Assembly (NCBI GenBank): GCA_910577405.1
Contig: CAJTMG010000033.1
Span: 1 to 22,164, forward strand
DNA length: 22,164 nt
Reading direction: 5' to 3'
Origin: an uncultured Oscillibacter sp.
GTDB lineage: Bacteria > Bacillota > Clostridia > Oscillospirales > Oscillospiraceae
In this document: positions 14,477-21,926 of the stretch, in pieces
Numbering within the stretch: position 1 is the stretch's first letter
How the letters are laid out: each line of letters starts with the position of its first letter
The notes under the pieces: generated by a model
What the model was told of the DNA's origin: nothing
Seen by the model: only the letters and a program-made list of their open reading frames with translations
Database searches by the model: none
Position numbers and translations under genes: made by a program

Positions 14477-15667
14477 ATGATATACCTGGACAACGGAGCC
14501 ACAACGTTCCCAAAACCGGAATGCGTCTATGAAACCGTGGACCGTTTCGGGCGCACGGCGGCAGTCAACGCGGGCCGGGGGGCGTACCGGGCTGGCCGGG
14601 AGGCTTCCGCTATGATCCGGCAGGTCCGGCAGTCCCTTCTGAGCCTGTGCGACGCCCGGGGACAGGCCGAGGTGGTCTTTACCCATTCCGTGACCGTGGC
14701 GCTGAATCAGCTGATCCTTGGCCTGGACTGGAAAGAGGGCGATACGGCTTATGTCAGTCCCTACGAGCACAACGCGGTTCTGCGGCCCTTGCAGATGCTG
14801 AAAAAGACAAAGGGCGTCCGGATGGAGGAACTGGCCCTGAGCCCGGATCTGCGCCTGGAGCTGGACGCCATTGCAAAGCAGTTTGAAACCCGTCCGCCCA
14901 AGCTGGTGAGTCTGACCGCCATCAGCAATGTCACCGGCTACGTCCTGCCCGCAGAGGAGGTCTTCCGGCTGGCGCGGCCTTACGGTTCCTTCAATCTCCT
15001 GGACGCGTCCCAGGCAATGGGGCTTCTGCGGCTTCGGTTCGGGCAGCTCCGGGCGGACGCGGTTGCCTTTGCGGGACATAAGACCCTGTACGCGCCCTTC
15101 GGCATTGCGGGTTTCCTGCTGCGGGAGGGCCGGGAAAAGCTGCTGCGGGAAGTCGTCACCGGCGGCAACGGCAAAAATTCCCTGAGCCTGGATATGCCCA
15201 GCTATCTGCCGGAAAAACTGGAGAGCTCCAGCCTGAATACCGTCGCCATCGCGGGCTTGCAGGCGTCCCTGGAATGGCTCAAGGACCGGGACCCCTGGCG
15301 GGAGGAACAGCCCCTTGCCCTGCGCCTGCGGAAGGGTCTGGAGGCCATCCCGGGCGTGACTGTCTACGGCGCGCCGGAGGGTACGGAACAGGCGGGCGTG
15401 ATCTCCTTCAATGTGGAGGGGTTCAGGGCCAATGAGGTCGCGGCTATCCTGGACCACAGGCATGATATCGCGGTCCGGGCGGGCCACCACTGCGCGGCTT
15501 TGATTCACCGGCGCCTGAACGATGCCGTTTATGATGGGACCGTCCGGGCCAGTATCGGGCTGTTTACCACGGAGGAAGAGATTGACGCCCTTCTGCACGC
15601 CGTGTCCGCGATTGACCGGGAGGCTTTGAAGGGCATTTCCGCCGATATTCTCCGTGGAAACTGCTGA
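14477..15667 (+). CDS. Class-V aminotransferase, cysteine desulfurase-like
   Basis: The 396-residue PLP enzyme matches the NifS/SufS-like group: MIYLDNGATTFPKPE at the N terminus, Asp177 in NLLDASQ, the PLP lysine Lys202 after His201 in AGHKTLYAPFG, and Cys339 in RAGHHCAAL at the position of the persulfide-carrying cysteine of SufS-type enzymes. It probably takes sulfur from cysteine, giving alanine and a persulfide, or acts on a related substrate. The start is ATG 14477, preceded by AGAGGTGG and matching the conserved family N terminus; the frame is open further upstream but runs over the divergent gene. It is followed by an Fe-S flavoenzyme and an Fe-S carrier, which supports a sulfur-supply role. 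Confidence 0.87.
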   Translation: MIYLDNGATTFPKPECVYETVDRFGRTAAVNAGRGAYRAGREASAMIRQVRQSLLSLCDARGQAEVVFTHSVTVALNQLILGLDWKEGDTAYVSPYEHNAVLRPLQMLKKTKGVRMEELALSPDLRLELDAIAKQFETRPPKLVSLTAISNVTGYVLPAEEVFRLARPYGSFNLLDASQAMGLLRLRFGQLRADAVAFAGHKTLYAPFGIAGFLLREGREKLLREVVTGGNGKNSLSLDMPSYLPEKLESSSLNTVAIAGLQASLEWLKDRDPWREEQPLALRLRKGLEAIPGVTVYGAPEGTEQAGVISFNVEGFRANEVAAILDHRHDIAVRAGHHCAALIHRRLNDAVYDGTVRASIGLFTTEEEIDALLHAVSAIDREALKGISADILRGNC

Positions 15668-15744
15668 GCTGCTGATCCTTTACGGCTGCATGAAAACATT
15701 CTTCAATACATATGCTGATTTTTTGTTTGCGAGGTGACTTTGCT

Positions 15745-17679
15745 ATGACACAATATCCCAGTCTCTTTTCTCCCGGGCGGATTGGCTCCATGACCCTGAA
15801 AAACCGGGGCGTGATGATGCCCATGGCTACCGAACAGGCTGACCGTTACGGCGTTCCCACCCTGCGGCAGATTCGTTATTATCAGGAGCGGGCCAAAGGC
15901 GGCGTGGCTATGATTATCAACGAATACACCGGTGTGGATGACGTGGACAGCATTCCCGCCATTCACAATCTCCGGGCCGCTCAGGACTACCATATCGCCG
16001 AGCTGGAGAAGCTGACTGACGCCGTGCATCTATACGACTGCAAGATAGTGGCCCAGCTCCATCACGGCGGCGCGACCTCCAGCCCCGCTCTCACAGGACG
16101 GGAAAATCTGGCCCCCAGCGCCGTGCCCATCGCCGACGGCCGTCCTGTGCCCAGGGAAATGACCCTGGAGGATATCCGCCGGATTCAGCAGAAATTTATC
16201 GCCGCCGCGGTCCGCTGCAAGAAGGCCGGCTATGACGCGGTGGAACTCCATGGGGCCCACGGTTACCTGATTGCCCAGTTTTTCAGCAAATACTACAACC
16301 GCCGTACAGACGAATATGGAGGGAGCGTGGAGAACCGCTGCCGCTTCCTGTCGGAGATCATCGCGGGAATTCGGAAGGAACTGGGCCGCTTCCCGATTCT
16401 TGTACGGATGTGCGGCGATGAAATGACTCCCGTCGACGGCTTCCTGACCCTGGAGGACGGTCTTGAAATCGCGAAGCATCTGGAAGCCTGCGGAATCGAC
16501 GCCATCAACATCAGCAACGGCAGCGCCCGGAACGGTGACGCAAACTGTGAACCTTTCTCCTATCAGCCCGGCTGGAAAAAGCACGTGGCCAAGGCGTACA
16601 AGGCGGCTCTGCATATTCCGGTGATTGCCACGAATACGATTAAGGACCCCGACTTTGCGGAGAGCCTTCTGGCGGAGGGCGTTTGTGATTTTGTGGGCCT
16701 GGGGCGTTCTCAGCTGGCAGACCCGGAGTTCATGAACAAGGCCAGGGCCGGAAAAGCGGACGAAATCCGGAATTGCATCGGCTGTCTGTACTGCCGGGAG
16801 CGGGTCCTGGGCGGAAGCCTGCCGATTCGCTGCGCTGTCAATCCGCGGACAGGCCGGGAGGTCGATTTCCCCCATCTGAAACGGAACGGCGGCGGGAAAA
16901 CAGTGGTGGTCGCCGGCGGAGGCCCTGCGGCTATGGAGGCGGCCCGGGATCTGGCCCTGCGGGATTTCCGGGTGGTGCTGATGGAGCAGGATGCCAGACT
17001 GGGAGGCACCCTGAACATCGCCGCAATCCCGCCATTTAAAGACAAACTGGCAAAGCTGGCGCAGACCATGGCGCGGCAGATGGAGGTCCTTGGCGTGGAA
17101 GTCCGTCTGAATACCGCCGCTACCGTGGAAAACGTCAAGGCGGAGAATCCTGTGGGCGTGATTCTGGCCTGTGGCGCGGAACCGCTTATGCCGCCTCTGC
17201 CGGGGATGGACCTGCCCCATGTAATGACGGCGGAACGAGTTCTGACCGGGGAGGCAATGCCGGAGGGAACCGTGGCCGTGGTCGGTTCGGGCCTGACGGG
17301 TCTTGAAACTGCGGAGGTCCTGCTGGAAAGAGGCCATTCCGTGGCGCTGGTGGAAATGCTGCCCAATGTGGGTCCCGGCGTGTTCCCGGCCATCCTGAAC
17401 GACGAGCTGAGCCGTATTGACAGGAATCGCACGCAGATTTATACTTCTCATAAACTGCTGTCCATCGCGCCGGGAGAAATCACCCTGGAGCGACTTGCCG
17501 ACAGCGCCAAAGTGACTGTAAAGGCTGACAGCGTGGTGCTGGCTATGGGCGTGCGTCCGAAGCCCATGCCGGAGTTTGACGAAGCCTTTGACAAGGTGAT
17601 CCGAATCGGCGACGCAAGAATCGGCGGACGGATTGCCACCGCTGTCCGGCAGGGCTTTGAAGCCGCTTATATCTTCTGA
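15745..17679 (+). CDS. FadH-type 4Fe-4S NAD(P)H:flavin oxidoreductase
   Basis: The 644-residue protein has the layout of 2,4-dienoyl-CoA reductase/enoate reductase enzymes. An FMN-binding Old Yellow Enzyme barrel (about 1-335) holds HGAHGYL (169-175) and YNRRTDEYGGS. A cysteine cluster follows, Cys344, Cys347, Cys350 and Cys363, and then a FAD/NAD(P) module with two dinucleotide motifs, VVVAGGGPAAMEAA (387-400) and AVVGSGLTGLETA (511-523). It would transfer hydride through FAD, 4Fe-4S and FMN to reduce an activated C=C bond; the substrate is unknown. Cluster spacing is C-x2-C-x2-C-x12-C, whereas E. coli FadH has C-x2-C-x3-C-x11-C. The start at 15745 is chosen because GAGGTGA is correctly placed; an upstream ATG at 15712 has none. 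Confidence 0.88.
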   Translation: MTQYPSLFSPGRIGSMTLKNRGVMMPMATEQADRYGVPTLRQIRYYQERAKGGVAMIINEYTGVDDVDSIPAIHNLRAAQDYHIAELEKLTDAVHLYDCKIVAQLHHGGATSSPALTGRENLAPSAVPIADGRPVPREMTLEDIRRIQQKFIAAAVRCKKAGYDAVELHGAHGYLIAQFFSKYYNRRTDEYGGSVENRCRFLSEIIAGIRKELGRFPILVRMCGDEMTPVDGFLTLEDGLEIAKHLEACGIDAINISNGSARNGDANCEPFSYQPGWKKHVAKAYKAALHIPVIATNTIKDPDFAESLLAEGVCDFVGLGRSQLADPEFMNKARAGKADEIRNCIGCLYCRERVLGGSLPIRCAVNPRTGREVDFPHLKRNGGGKTVVVAGGGPAAMEAARDLALRDFRVVLMEQDARLGGTLNIAAIPPFKDKLAKLAQTMARQMEVLGVEVRLNTAATVENVKAENPVGVILACGAEPLMPPLPGMDLPHVMTAERVLTGEAMPEGTVAVVGSGLTGLETAEVLLERGHSVALVEMLPNVGPGVFPAILNDELSRIDRNRTQIYTSHKLLSIAPGEITLERLADSAKVTVKADSVVLAMGVRPKPMPEFDEAFDKVIRIGDARIGGRIATAVRQGFEAAYIF

Positions 17680-17710
17680 GAGCCGCTGAACGTTTTTTCC
17701 TTTTCTTTTG

Positions 17711-17753
17711 CTTCTTTTCTTTTGGTTTTTTCAAAAAGGGAAAAGAAAAGAAG
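17711..17753. repeat. 13-base purine/pyrimidine inverted repeat
   Basis: CTTCTTTTCTTTT (17711-17723) pairs perfectly with AAAAGAAAAGAAG (17741-17753) around a 17-base loop. The whole gap 17690-17770 is strongly strand-asymmetric: pyrimidines on the left, purines on the right. It is not a standard terminator because the stem is AT-rich and no T run follows. It could be a weak attenuator between the oxidoreductase and the Mrp gene, an mRNA processing site or a dispersed repeat. Confidence 0.6.
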
Positions 17754-17781
17754 AAAGCCAAAGTGAAAGGAAGCATTTATT

Positions 17782-18603
17782 ATGAGCGAATGCACACATG
17801 ATTGCGCCGTATGCGGGGAGAACTGCGGGGAACGTCAGGAGCCTCAGACGCTGCTGAAGGAGTGCAGCCCCAACGCCCGGGCCGGCAAGGTCTACGGCGT
17901 GGTATCCGGTAAGGGCGGCGTGGGCAAGTCCATGGTCACCAGTCAGCTTGCCGTCACTATGCGCAGAAAAGGCTATGGCGTGGGCGTGCTGGATGCCGAC
18001 GTGACCGGCCCCTCTATCCCGAAAGCCTTCGGCGTCCATGGGCAGGCTGTGGGCAGCGAGGCGGGTATTTATCCCATGGAGTCCAAAACCGGCATTCAGA
18101 TCATGTCCACCAACTTGCTCCTGCCTGATGAGACGGACCCGGTGATCTGGCGCGGCCCGGTGATTTCCGGCGTGGTGCAGCAGTTCTGGACCGACGTGCT
18201 CTGGAACTGTGATTACTTGTTTGTGGATATGCCTCCGGGTACCGGAGACGTGTCCCTGTCCGTGTTCCAGTCCATCCCCCTGAACGGCATCCTGATCGTC
18301 GCGTCCCCACAGGAGCTGGTGGGCATGGTGGTCGAAAAGGCCGTGAAGATGGCGGAAATGATGGAAGTGCCCATTCTCGGTCTGATTGAGAATATGAGCT
18401 ATGCGGCCTGCCCGGACTGCGGGAAGAAAATCCGTCTCTTCGGCGAGGGCAAGACCCAGGAGGCCGCTAAACGCCACAATCTGCCCCTGCTGGCGGAAAT
18501 GCCCATTGACCCCGCCCTGGCTGCTCTGGCCGACGCCGGGTGCATCGAGGACTTCCAGGGCAATTGGCTGGATTCCGCCGCCGCTCTTCTTGAGGGAAAA
18601 TAA
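17782..18603 (+). CDS. Mrp/ApbC-family Fe-S carrier ATPase
   Basis: This 273-residue P-loop NTPase belongs to the Mrp/NBP35 group, which binds and transfers 4Fe-4S clusters to apoproteins. The deviant Walker A is GKGGVGKS at 43-50, and VDMPPGTGD (148-156) is the switch/Walker B region. Cys210 and Cys213 (CPDC) form the conserved cluster-bridging pair at the dimer interface. An N-terminal cysteine cluster (Cys4, Cys8, Cys11, Cys15) resembles the extra ferredoxin-like motif of NBP35-type members. The ATG follows AAAGGAAG, spaced slightly long. The preceding genes encode a cysteine-desulfurase-like enzyme and an Fe-S flavoenzyme, matching an Fe-S assembly role. Confidence 0.9.
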   Translation: MSECTHDCAVCGENCGERQEPQTLLKECSPNARAGKVYGVVSGKGGVGKSMVTSQLAVTMRRKGYGVGVLDADVTGPSIPKAFGVHGQAVGSEAGIYPMESKTGIQIMSTNLLLPDETDPVIWRGPVISGVVQQFWTDVLWNCDYLFVDMPPGTGDVSLSVFQSIPLNGILIVASPQELVGMVVEKAVKMAEMMEVPILGLIENMSYAACPDCGKKIRLFGEGKTQEAAKRHNLPLLAEMPIDPALAALADAGCIEDFQGNWLDSAAALLEGK

Positions 18604-18650
18604 CGCATAACCGCGCTGTGTTTTGTATGCGGCGCGGTTTTTGTCTCTTT
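18604..18650 (+). terminator. Terminator after the Mrp gene
   Basis: AACCGCGC (18609-18616) pairs with GCGCGGTT (18632-18639), followed by TTTGTCTCTTTT. A second possible pairing, CGCATA (18604-18609) with TATGCG (18626-18631), is interleaved with the first and would give a pseudoknot-like topology. Confidence 0.75.
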
Positions 18651-18678
18651 TCTACAAAAATCTTTACTGAATCCCTGG

Positions 18679-18705
18679 TTTCCAGCCGACCTTTTTAGCT
18701 GGAAA
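18679..18705. repeat. Inverted repeat upstream of the xpt promoter
   Basis: TTTCCAGC (18679-18686) is mirrored by GCTGGAAA (18698-18705), with an 11-base spacer. It ends six bases before the xpt -35 hexamer, a plausible activator or repressor site. It does not match the purine-repressor box I know from Bacillus. Confidence 0.4.
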
Positions 18706-18710
18706 AGCTA

Positions 18711-18739
18711 TTGCAAATTACAGCAGAAAACGACATAAT
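18711..18739 (+). promoter_or_regulatory. Promoter of xpt
   Basis: TTGCAA (18711-18716) and CATAAT (18734-18739) have a 17-base spacer. The leader would be only about 50 bases, too short for a purine riboswitch with its terminator, and no conserved purine-riboswitch core is seen in the gap. Confidence 0.7.
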
Positions 18740-18796
18740 AGAATGCAGAGAGAACGCACCCCCAATTCTTACATGATATTAAGGAGGACATCGTAT

Positions 18797-19372
18797 ATGC
18801 AGGAGTTGAAGGAACGCATTGTGAAGGAAGGAAAAGTTCTTCCGGGCAACATCATCAAAGTAGACGGATTCCTGAACCACCGGGTTGACACCGAACTGAT
18901 GAACCATATCGCGGAGGAGTTCGGGAAGTACTTCAATATGGACGAAATCACCGTCATTCTCACCGCGGAGGCTTCCGGCATCGCCTTGGCTTCTATTGTC
19001 GCCCAGCACTTCCATAAGCCTATGATTTTCGCGAAAAAAGCCAAAAGCGACAATATCGAGGGCGGTTTGTATCAGAGCGATATCTTCTCTTATACCTACA
19101 AGAAGAAGGTCACGCTGCTGGTAAGCAAGGAGTGGCTGCACGCGGAAGATAAGGTCCTGATTGTAGACGATTTTATGGCCAACGGCGAGGCGATGCGGGG
19201 CCTGTGCGACATCGTGGAGGCCGCCGGCGCGGAATTGGCGGGCATCGGCTGCGCTGTCGAAAAGGGCTTCCAGGGCGGCGGCGACCGTCTCCGGGCCGCG
19301 GGCGTCAACCTTAAGTCCCTTGCGATCATCGAGTCCGCGGAGCCGGGAAATATCGTCTTCCGGGAGGACTGA
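18797..19372 (+). CDS. xpt: Xanthine phosphoribosyltransferase
   Basis: The 191-residue enzyme salvages xanthine with PRPP to form XMP. It aligns by eye with Bacillus Xpt along its length: ELKERIVKEGKVLPGNIIKV at the N terminus, VDGFLNHRVDTELM, the PRPP-binding loop VLIVDDFMANG (about 132-142), and IGCAVEKGFQ near the C terminus. The chosen ATG has AAGGAGG nine bases upstream and matches the family N terminus; an in-frame ATG 54 bases earlier does not. It has its own promoter. With guaA downstream, it supplies XMP for conversion to GMP. Confidence 0.93.
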   Translation: MQELKERIVKEGKVLPGNIIKVDGFLNHRVDTELMNHIAEEFGKYFNMDEITVILTAEASGIALASIVAQHFHKPMIFAKKAKSDNIEGGLYQSDIFSYTYKKKVTLLVSKEWLHAEDKVLIVDDFMANGEAMRGLCDIVEAAGAELAGIGCAVEKGFQGGGDRLRAAGVNLKSLAIIESAEPGNIVFRED

Positions 19373-19475
19373 ACTGCCTTGTGACGCGGGAAAATATTTG
19401 ACAGTGTGCCGGCGCTTTTCCTGACTCCCGCCGTTTGAAAATGCGGAGGAAAAAACGACGGTAAAAGTCCCTGAA

Positions 19476-19883
19476 ATGCCCGATACAGCCAGCTTTTTCC
19501 TTACCCGCTGGGACGGTGAGCAGGGTACGGAGGCGTTCTGCTGCAACGCGGAGGGCCGGGCCGCTTTAGCCGAAGCCCTGCCGGAGATTCAGGGGTATGC
19601 TGTTTTGGAGAATAGGGCGGTTCCAAAAGACCCCTGGCCCGTTTACACGCTGGAAATCGGCGGTGTGGAAGAGGAGTTCGCCGCGTCCTATGTTGGCGGT
19701 ATCTGGCGGGACAATCAGGGGAACGTTCTGTGGGCGGATTTGAATTTCGATGGCCTTTGGGAGCGGTTCGGGAGCGCGGCGGAAGAAGAGCCGTCCGATA
19801 TGAAAGACCGCGAGGGGACCGCCGCTGTCCCCTTTGCTGTCCGGGACGGGAAATTTGTTACAGAGGGCTCGAGCGAGGTGTGA
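19476..19883 (+). CDS. Uncharacterised acidic 135-residue protein
   Basis: This frame reads as a real soluble protein: FFLTRWDGEQGTEAFCCNAE, then a Trp/Gly/Asn-rich centre (GGIWRDNQGNVLWADLNFDG) and an acidic tail. No signal peptide, membrane segment or catalytic motif is visible, and I do not recognise the family. The start is uncertain: the ATG at 19476 has no close ribosome binding site (GCGGAGGAAA lies about 24 bases upstream). It lies between xpt and guaA on the same strand and ends 56 bases before guaA, so it is probably cotranscribed with at least one of them. Confidence 0.55.
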   Translation: MPDTASFFLTRWDGEQGTEAFCCNAEGRAALAEALPEIQGYAVLENRAVPKDPWPVYTLEIGGVEEEFAASYVGGIWRDNQGNVLWADLNFDGLWERFGSAAEEEPSDMKDREGTAAVPFAVRDGKFVTEGSSEV

Positions 19884-19939
19884 AGCGTTCCAAAAGGGAA
19901 TCAACATCACGCTCCAATCTAAAAAGGGAAGTGTCATTT

Positions 19940-21481
19940 ATGGAACATCAGAATATAGTGGTGCTGGACTTTGGGGGCCAGTATAACCAGCTCATAGCCC
20001 GGCGGGTACGGGAGTGCGGCGTGTACTGCGAGGTAAAGCCCTATACAACGCCTGTGGACGAAATCCGGGCCATGAATCCCATCGGCATGATCTTTACCGG
20101 CGGCCCCAACAGCGTCTACGACCCCGCCGCGCCTCAGGCTGACCCGGAGCTATTCCAGTTGGGCGTGCCGGTGCTGGGGATCTGCTACGGCTGTCAGCTT
20201 CTGGCGCATAATCTGGGGGGGCGTGTGATCGCTGCCGCAGAAGATACCGCCAGAGAGTACGGCAAGACCGAGACTTTCTTTGACACTTCCTGCAAGCTCT
20301 TCAAGGGCCTTCCGGAAACCGGCGTCAGTTGGATGAGCCATGGGGATTATATGGAGAAGGTCCCTGAGGGCTTCCGGCTGTATGCCCACAGCGCCGCCTG
20401 CCCTAATGTCGCCATCGCTGACGAAGAGCGGGGCTTCTATGGCGTGCAGTTCCATCCTGAGGTCAATCATACCGAACATGGGTCCGATATGATACGGAAT
20501 TTCCTTTACCAGGTCTGTGGCGCAAAGGGAGACTGGACCATGGGGGATTATAAAAAGAACGCCATTCGACAGATTCGGGAGAAGGTCGGCGGCGGAAAGG
20601 TCCTTCTGGCGCTCTCCGGCGGCGTGGATTCCTCCGTAGCCGCGGCTTTGCTGGCGGAGGCCGTAGGGAAGCAGTTGACCTGCGTTTTCGTGGACCATGG
20701 CCTGATGCGTCTGAATGAGGGCGACGAGGTGGAAGCTGCCTTTGCCAAATGGGATATCCAGTTCATACGCGCCAACGCTGGAGAACGCTTCCTGAATCAG
20801 CTGGCCGGCGTCACTGAGCCTGAACAGAAACGGAAAATCATTGGTGAGGAGTTTATTCGGGTCTTTGAGGCCGAGGCAAAGAAAATCGGACAGGTGGATT
20901 ATCTGGTGCAGGGGACGATTTACCCCGACGTCATTGAGTCCGGACTGGGCAGCGCCGCTGTTATCAAGAGCCATCATAATGTAGGCGGACTGCCGGATTA
21001 CGTCGACTTCAAGGAGATTATCGAACCCCTTCGGATGCTCTTCAAGGATGAGGTGCGCCAGCTTGGACGGGAGCTGGGACTGCCGGAATATCTGGTCAGC
21101 CGTCAGCCATTCCCGGGACCGGGCCTCGCGATTCGATGCCTGGGGGAGGTTACCGGGGACAAGCTGGACCTTCTGCGGCAGGCCGATTTTATCTTCCGGG
21201 ACGAAATCGCCAAGGCTGGCCTGGAGCATACCATGGACCAGTATTTTGCCGTGCTGACCAATATGCGCAGCGTAGGCGTTCAGGGCGACGGACGGACCTA
21301 TGATTATACCGTGGTCCTCCGGAGCGTCACTACCAGCGATTTTATGACCGCTGATTGGACCAGAATTCCTTACGACGTCCTGGACCGGGTCAGCGTTCGT
21401 ATCGTCAACGAGGTGCCCCACGTTAACCGTATTGCTTACGATATTACCTCCAAACCGCCCGCTACGGTGGAGTTTGAGTGA
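19940..21481 (+). CDS. guaA: GMP synthase (glutamine-hydrolysing)
   Basis: The 513-residue enzyme converts XMP to GMP with ATP and glutamine. The N-terminal class-I amidotransferase domain has nucleophile Cys82 in GICYGCQL and His172/Glu174 in VQFHPEV. The ATP pyrophosphatase domain has LSGGVDSS (225-232). The C-terminal dimerisation domain ends PPATVEFE, a slight variant of the usual PPATIEWE. Length is typical. The start has AGGGAAG eight bases upstream; an open frame extends further but runs into the previous gene. Its stop lies seven bases before a transposon-like terminal repeat. The 3' end of guaA is a known integration hotspot for genomic islands. Confidence 0.96.
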   Translation: MEHQNIVVLDFGGQYNQLIARRVRECGVYCEVKPYTTPVDEIRAMNPIGMIFTGGPNSVYDPAAPQADPELFQLGVPVLGICYGCQLLAHNLGGRVIAAAEDTAREYGKTETFFDTSCKLFKGLPETGVSWMSHGDYMEKVPEGFRLYAHSAACPNVAIADEERGFYGVQFHPEVNHTEHGSDMIRNFLYQVCGAKGDWTMGDYKKNAIRQIREKVGGGKVLLALSGGVDSSVAAALLAEAVGKQLTCVFVDHGLMRLNEGDEVEAAFAKWDIQFIRANAGERFLNQLAGVTEPEQKRKIIGEEFIRVFEAEAKKIGQVDYLVQGTIYPDVIESGLGSAAVIKSHHNVGGLPDYVDFKEIIEPLRMLFKDEVRQLGRELGLPEYLVSRQPFPGPGLAIRCLGEVTGDKLDLLRQADFIFRDEIAKAGLEHTMDQYFAVLTNMRSVGVQGDGRTYDYTVVLRSVTTSDFMTADWTRIPYDVLDRVSVRIVNEVPHVNRIAYDITSKPPATVEFE

Positions 21482-21488
21482 TTTCAAT

Positions 21489-21736
21489 TGTCGTAGGGCA
21501 ATGTGATTTATCCTGTTTAGGGCACTATCCACTAGCCTACGCCATAGAAAAAAGTGACCGTGCATCTAACGATGTAGGGTCACTTTTTTGCCCTTCGGAC
21601 TATCCTTTCCCTGCATAAACACTGGATTTTAGGAACATTCTGCATAGAATCACTATGGAGTAGGGGCGTCCGGCCCGAGGGTCGGGTGGATAAAAGACTT
21701 TGCCCCTTACAGAATAAATCACATTGCCCTACGACA
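21489..21736. mobile_element. Small element with TGT...ACA inverted ends
   Basis: The outer 23 bases (21489-21511, beginning TGTCGTAGGGCAATG) are perfectly repeated in inverse orientation at 21714-21736 (ending CATTGCCCTACGACA). Allowing four mismatches, the inverted repeat extends to 36 bases (21489-21524 and 21701-21736). Each end contains two tandem TAGGGCA-like motifs about 24 bases apart, as expected for repeated transposase binding sites, and TGT/ACA termini are typical of Tn7/Mu-type elements. A further inverted pair of 12 bases (21536-21547 and 21653-21664) has one mismatch. It encodes no protein, so it is either a MITE-like element or the complex end of the larger transposon whose TnsA-like gene starts at 21927. 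No clear target duplication was found. Confidence 0.7.
21548..21592. terminator. Bidirectional terminator downstream of guaA
   Basis: AAAAAAGTGACC (21548-21559) pairs with GGTCACTTTTTT (21578-21589), and the loop contains a second stem, TGCATC/GATGTA around TAAC. Symmetric A and T runs make it work in both directions. It lies inside the inverted-repeat element, so the element itself may supply transcription termination for guaA. Confidence 0.8.
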
Positions 21737-21926
21737 TGGTGATATTTGATGAGTGCGTTTTGGGGGAAATGGCAACAGACTTGAAACCCTTGCAATCAGG
21801 GGCTTTGAGCAAGTCAGCTTTCCCAAAAGCACAGCCCCCCAATTCCCCAAAAATGAGCTGACTTTGTTTTTGGGGACTGCTTTTGGGGATTGACGCAGGA
21901 TGTTCCCACAGGGGAGGACTGCCAAC

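Larger units (their letters stand above)
21482..21926. other. Gene-free transposon-end region after guaA
   Basis: This 445-base stretch holds no convincing gene. From left to right it contains a 248-base element with terminal inverted repeats, an intrinsic terminator within that element, a G/C-tract region with interleaved inverted repeats at 21811-21887, and the ribosome binding site GGGGAGG (21911-21917) of the TnsA-like gene. Its base usage is visibly less GC-rich than the chromosome to the left. Confidence 0.65.

Noticed and set aside
14330..15598. N-terminal extension of the McrB-like protein to 1114 residues
   Set aside because: The extension is antisense to the class-V aminotransferase gene and its promoter; the ATG at 14329 has an ideal ribosome binding site.
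18604..18796. Purine riboswitch upstream of xpt
   Set aside because: The gap is filled by the Mrp terminator and a promoter whose leader is about 50 bases; the conserved riboswitch core segments are not seen.
19397..19440. TTGACA near 19397 as a promoter for the 135-residue gene or guaA
   Set aside because: The -35 hexamer is perfect, but no acceptable -10 lies at 16-18 bases; the corresponding region reads CTGACT.
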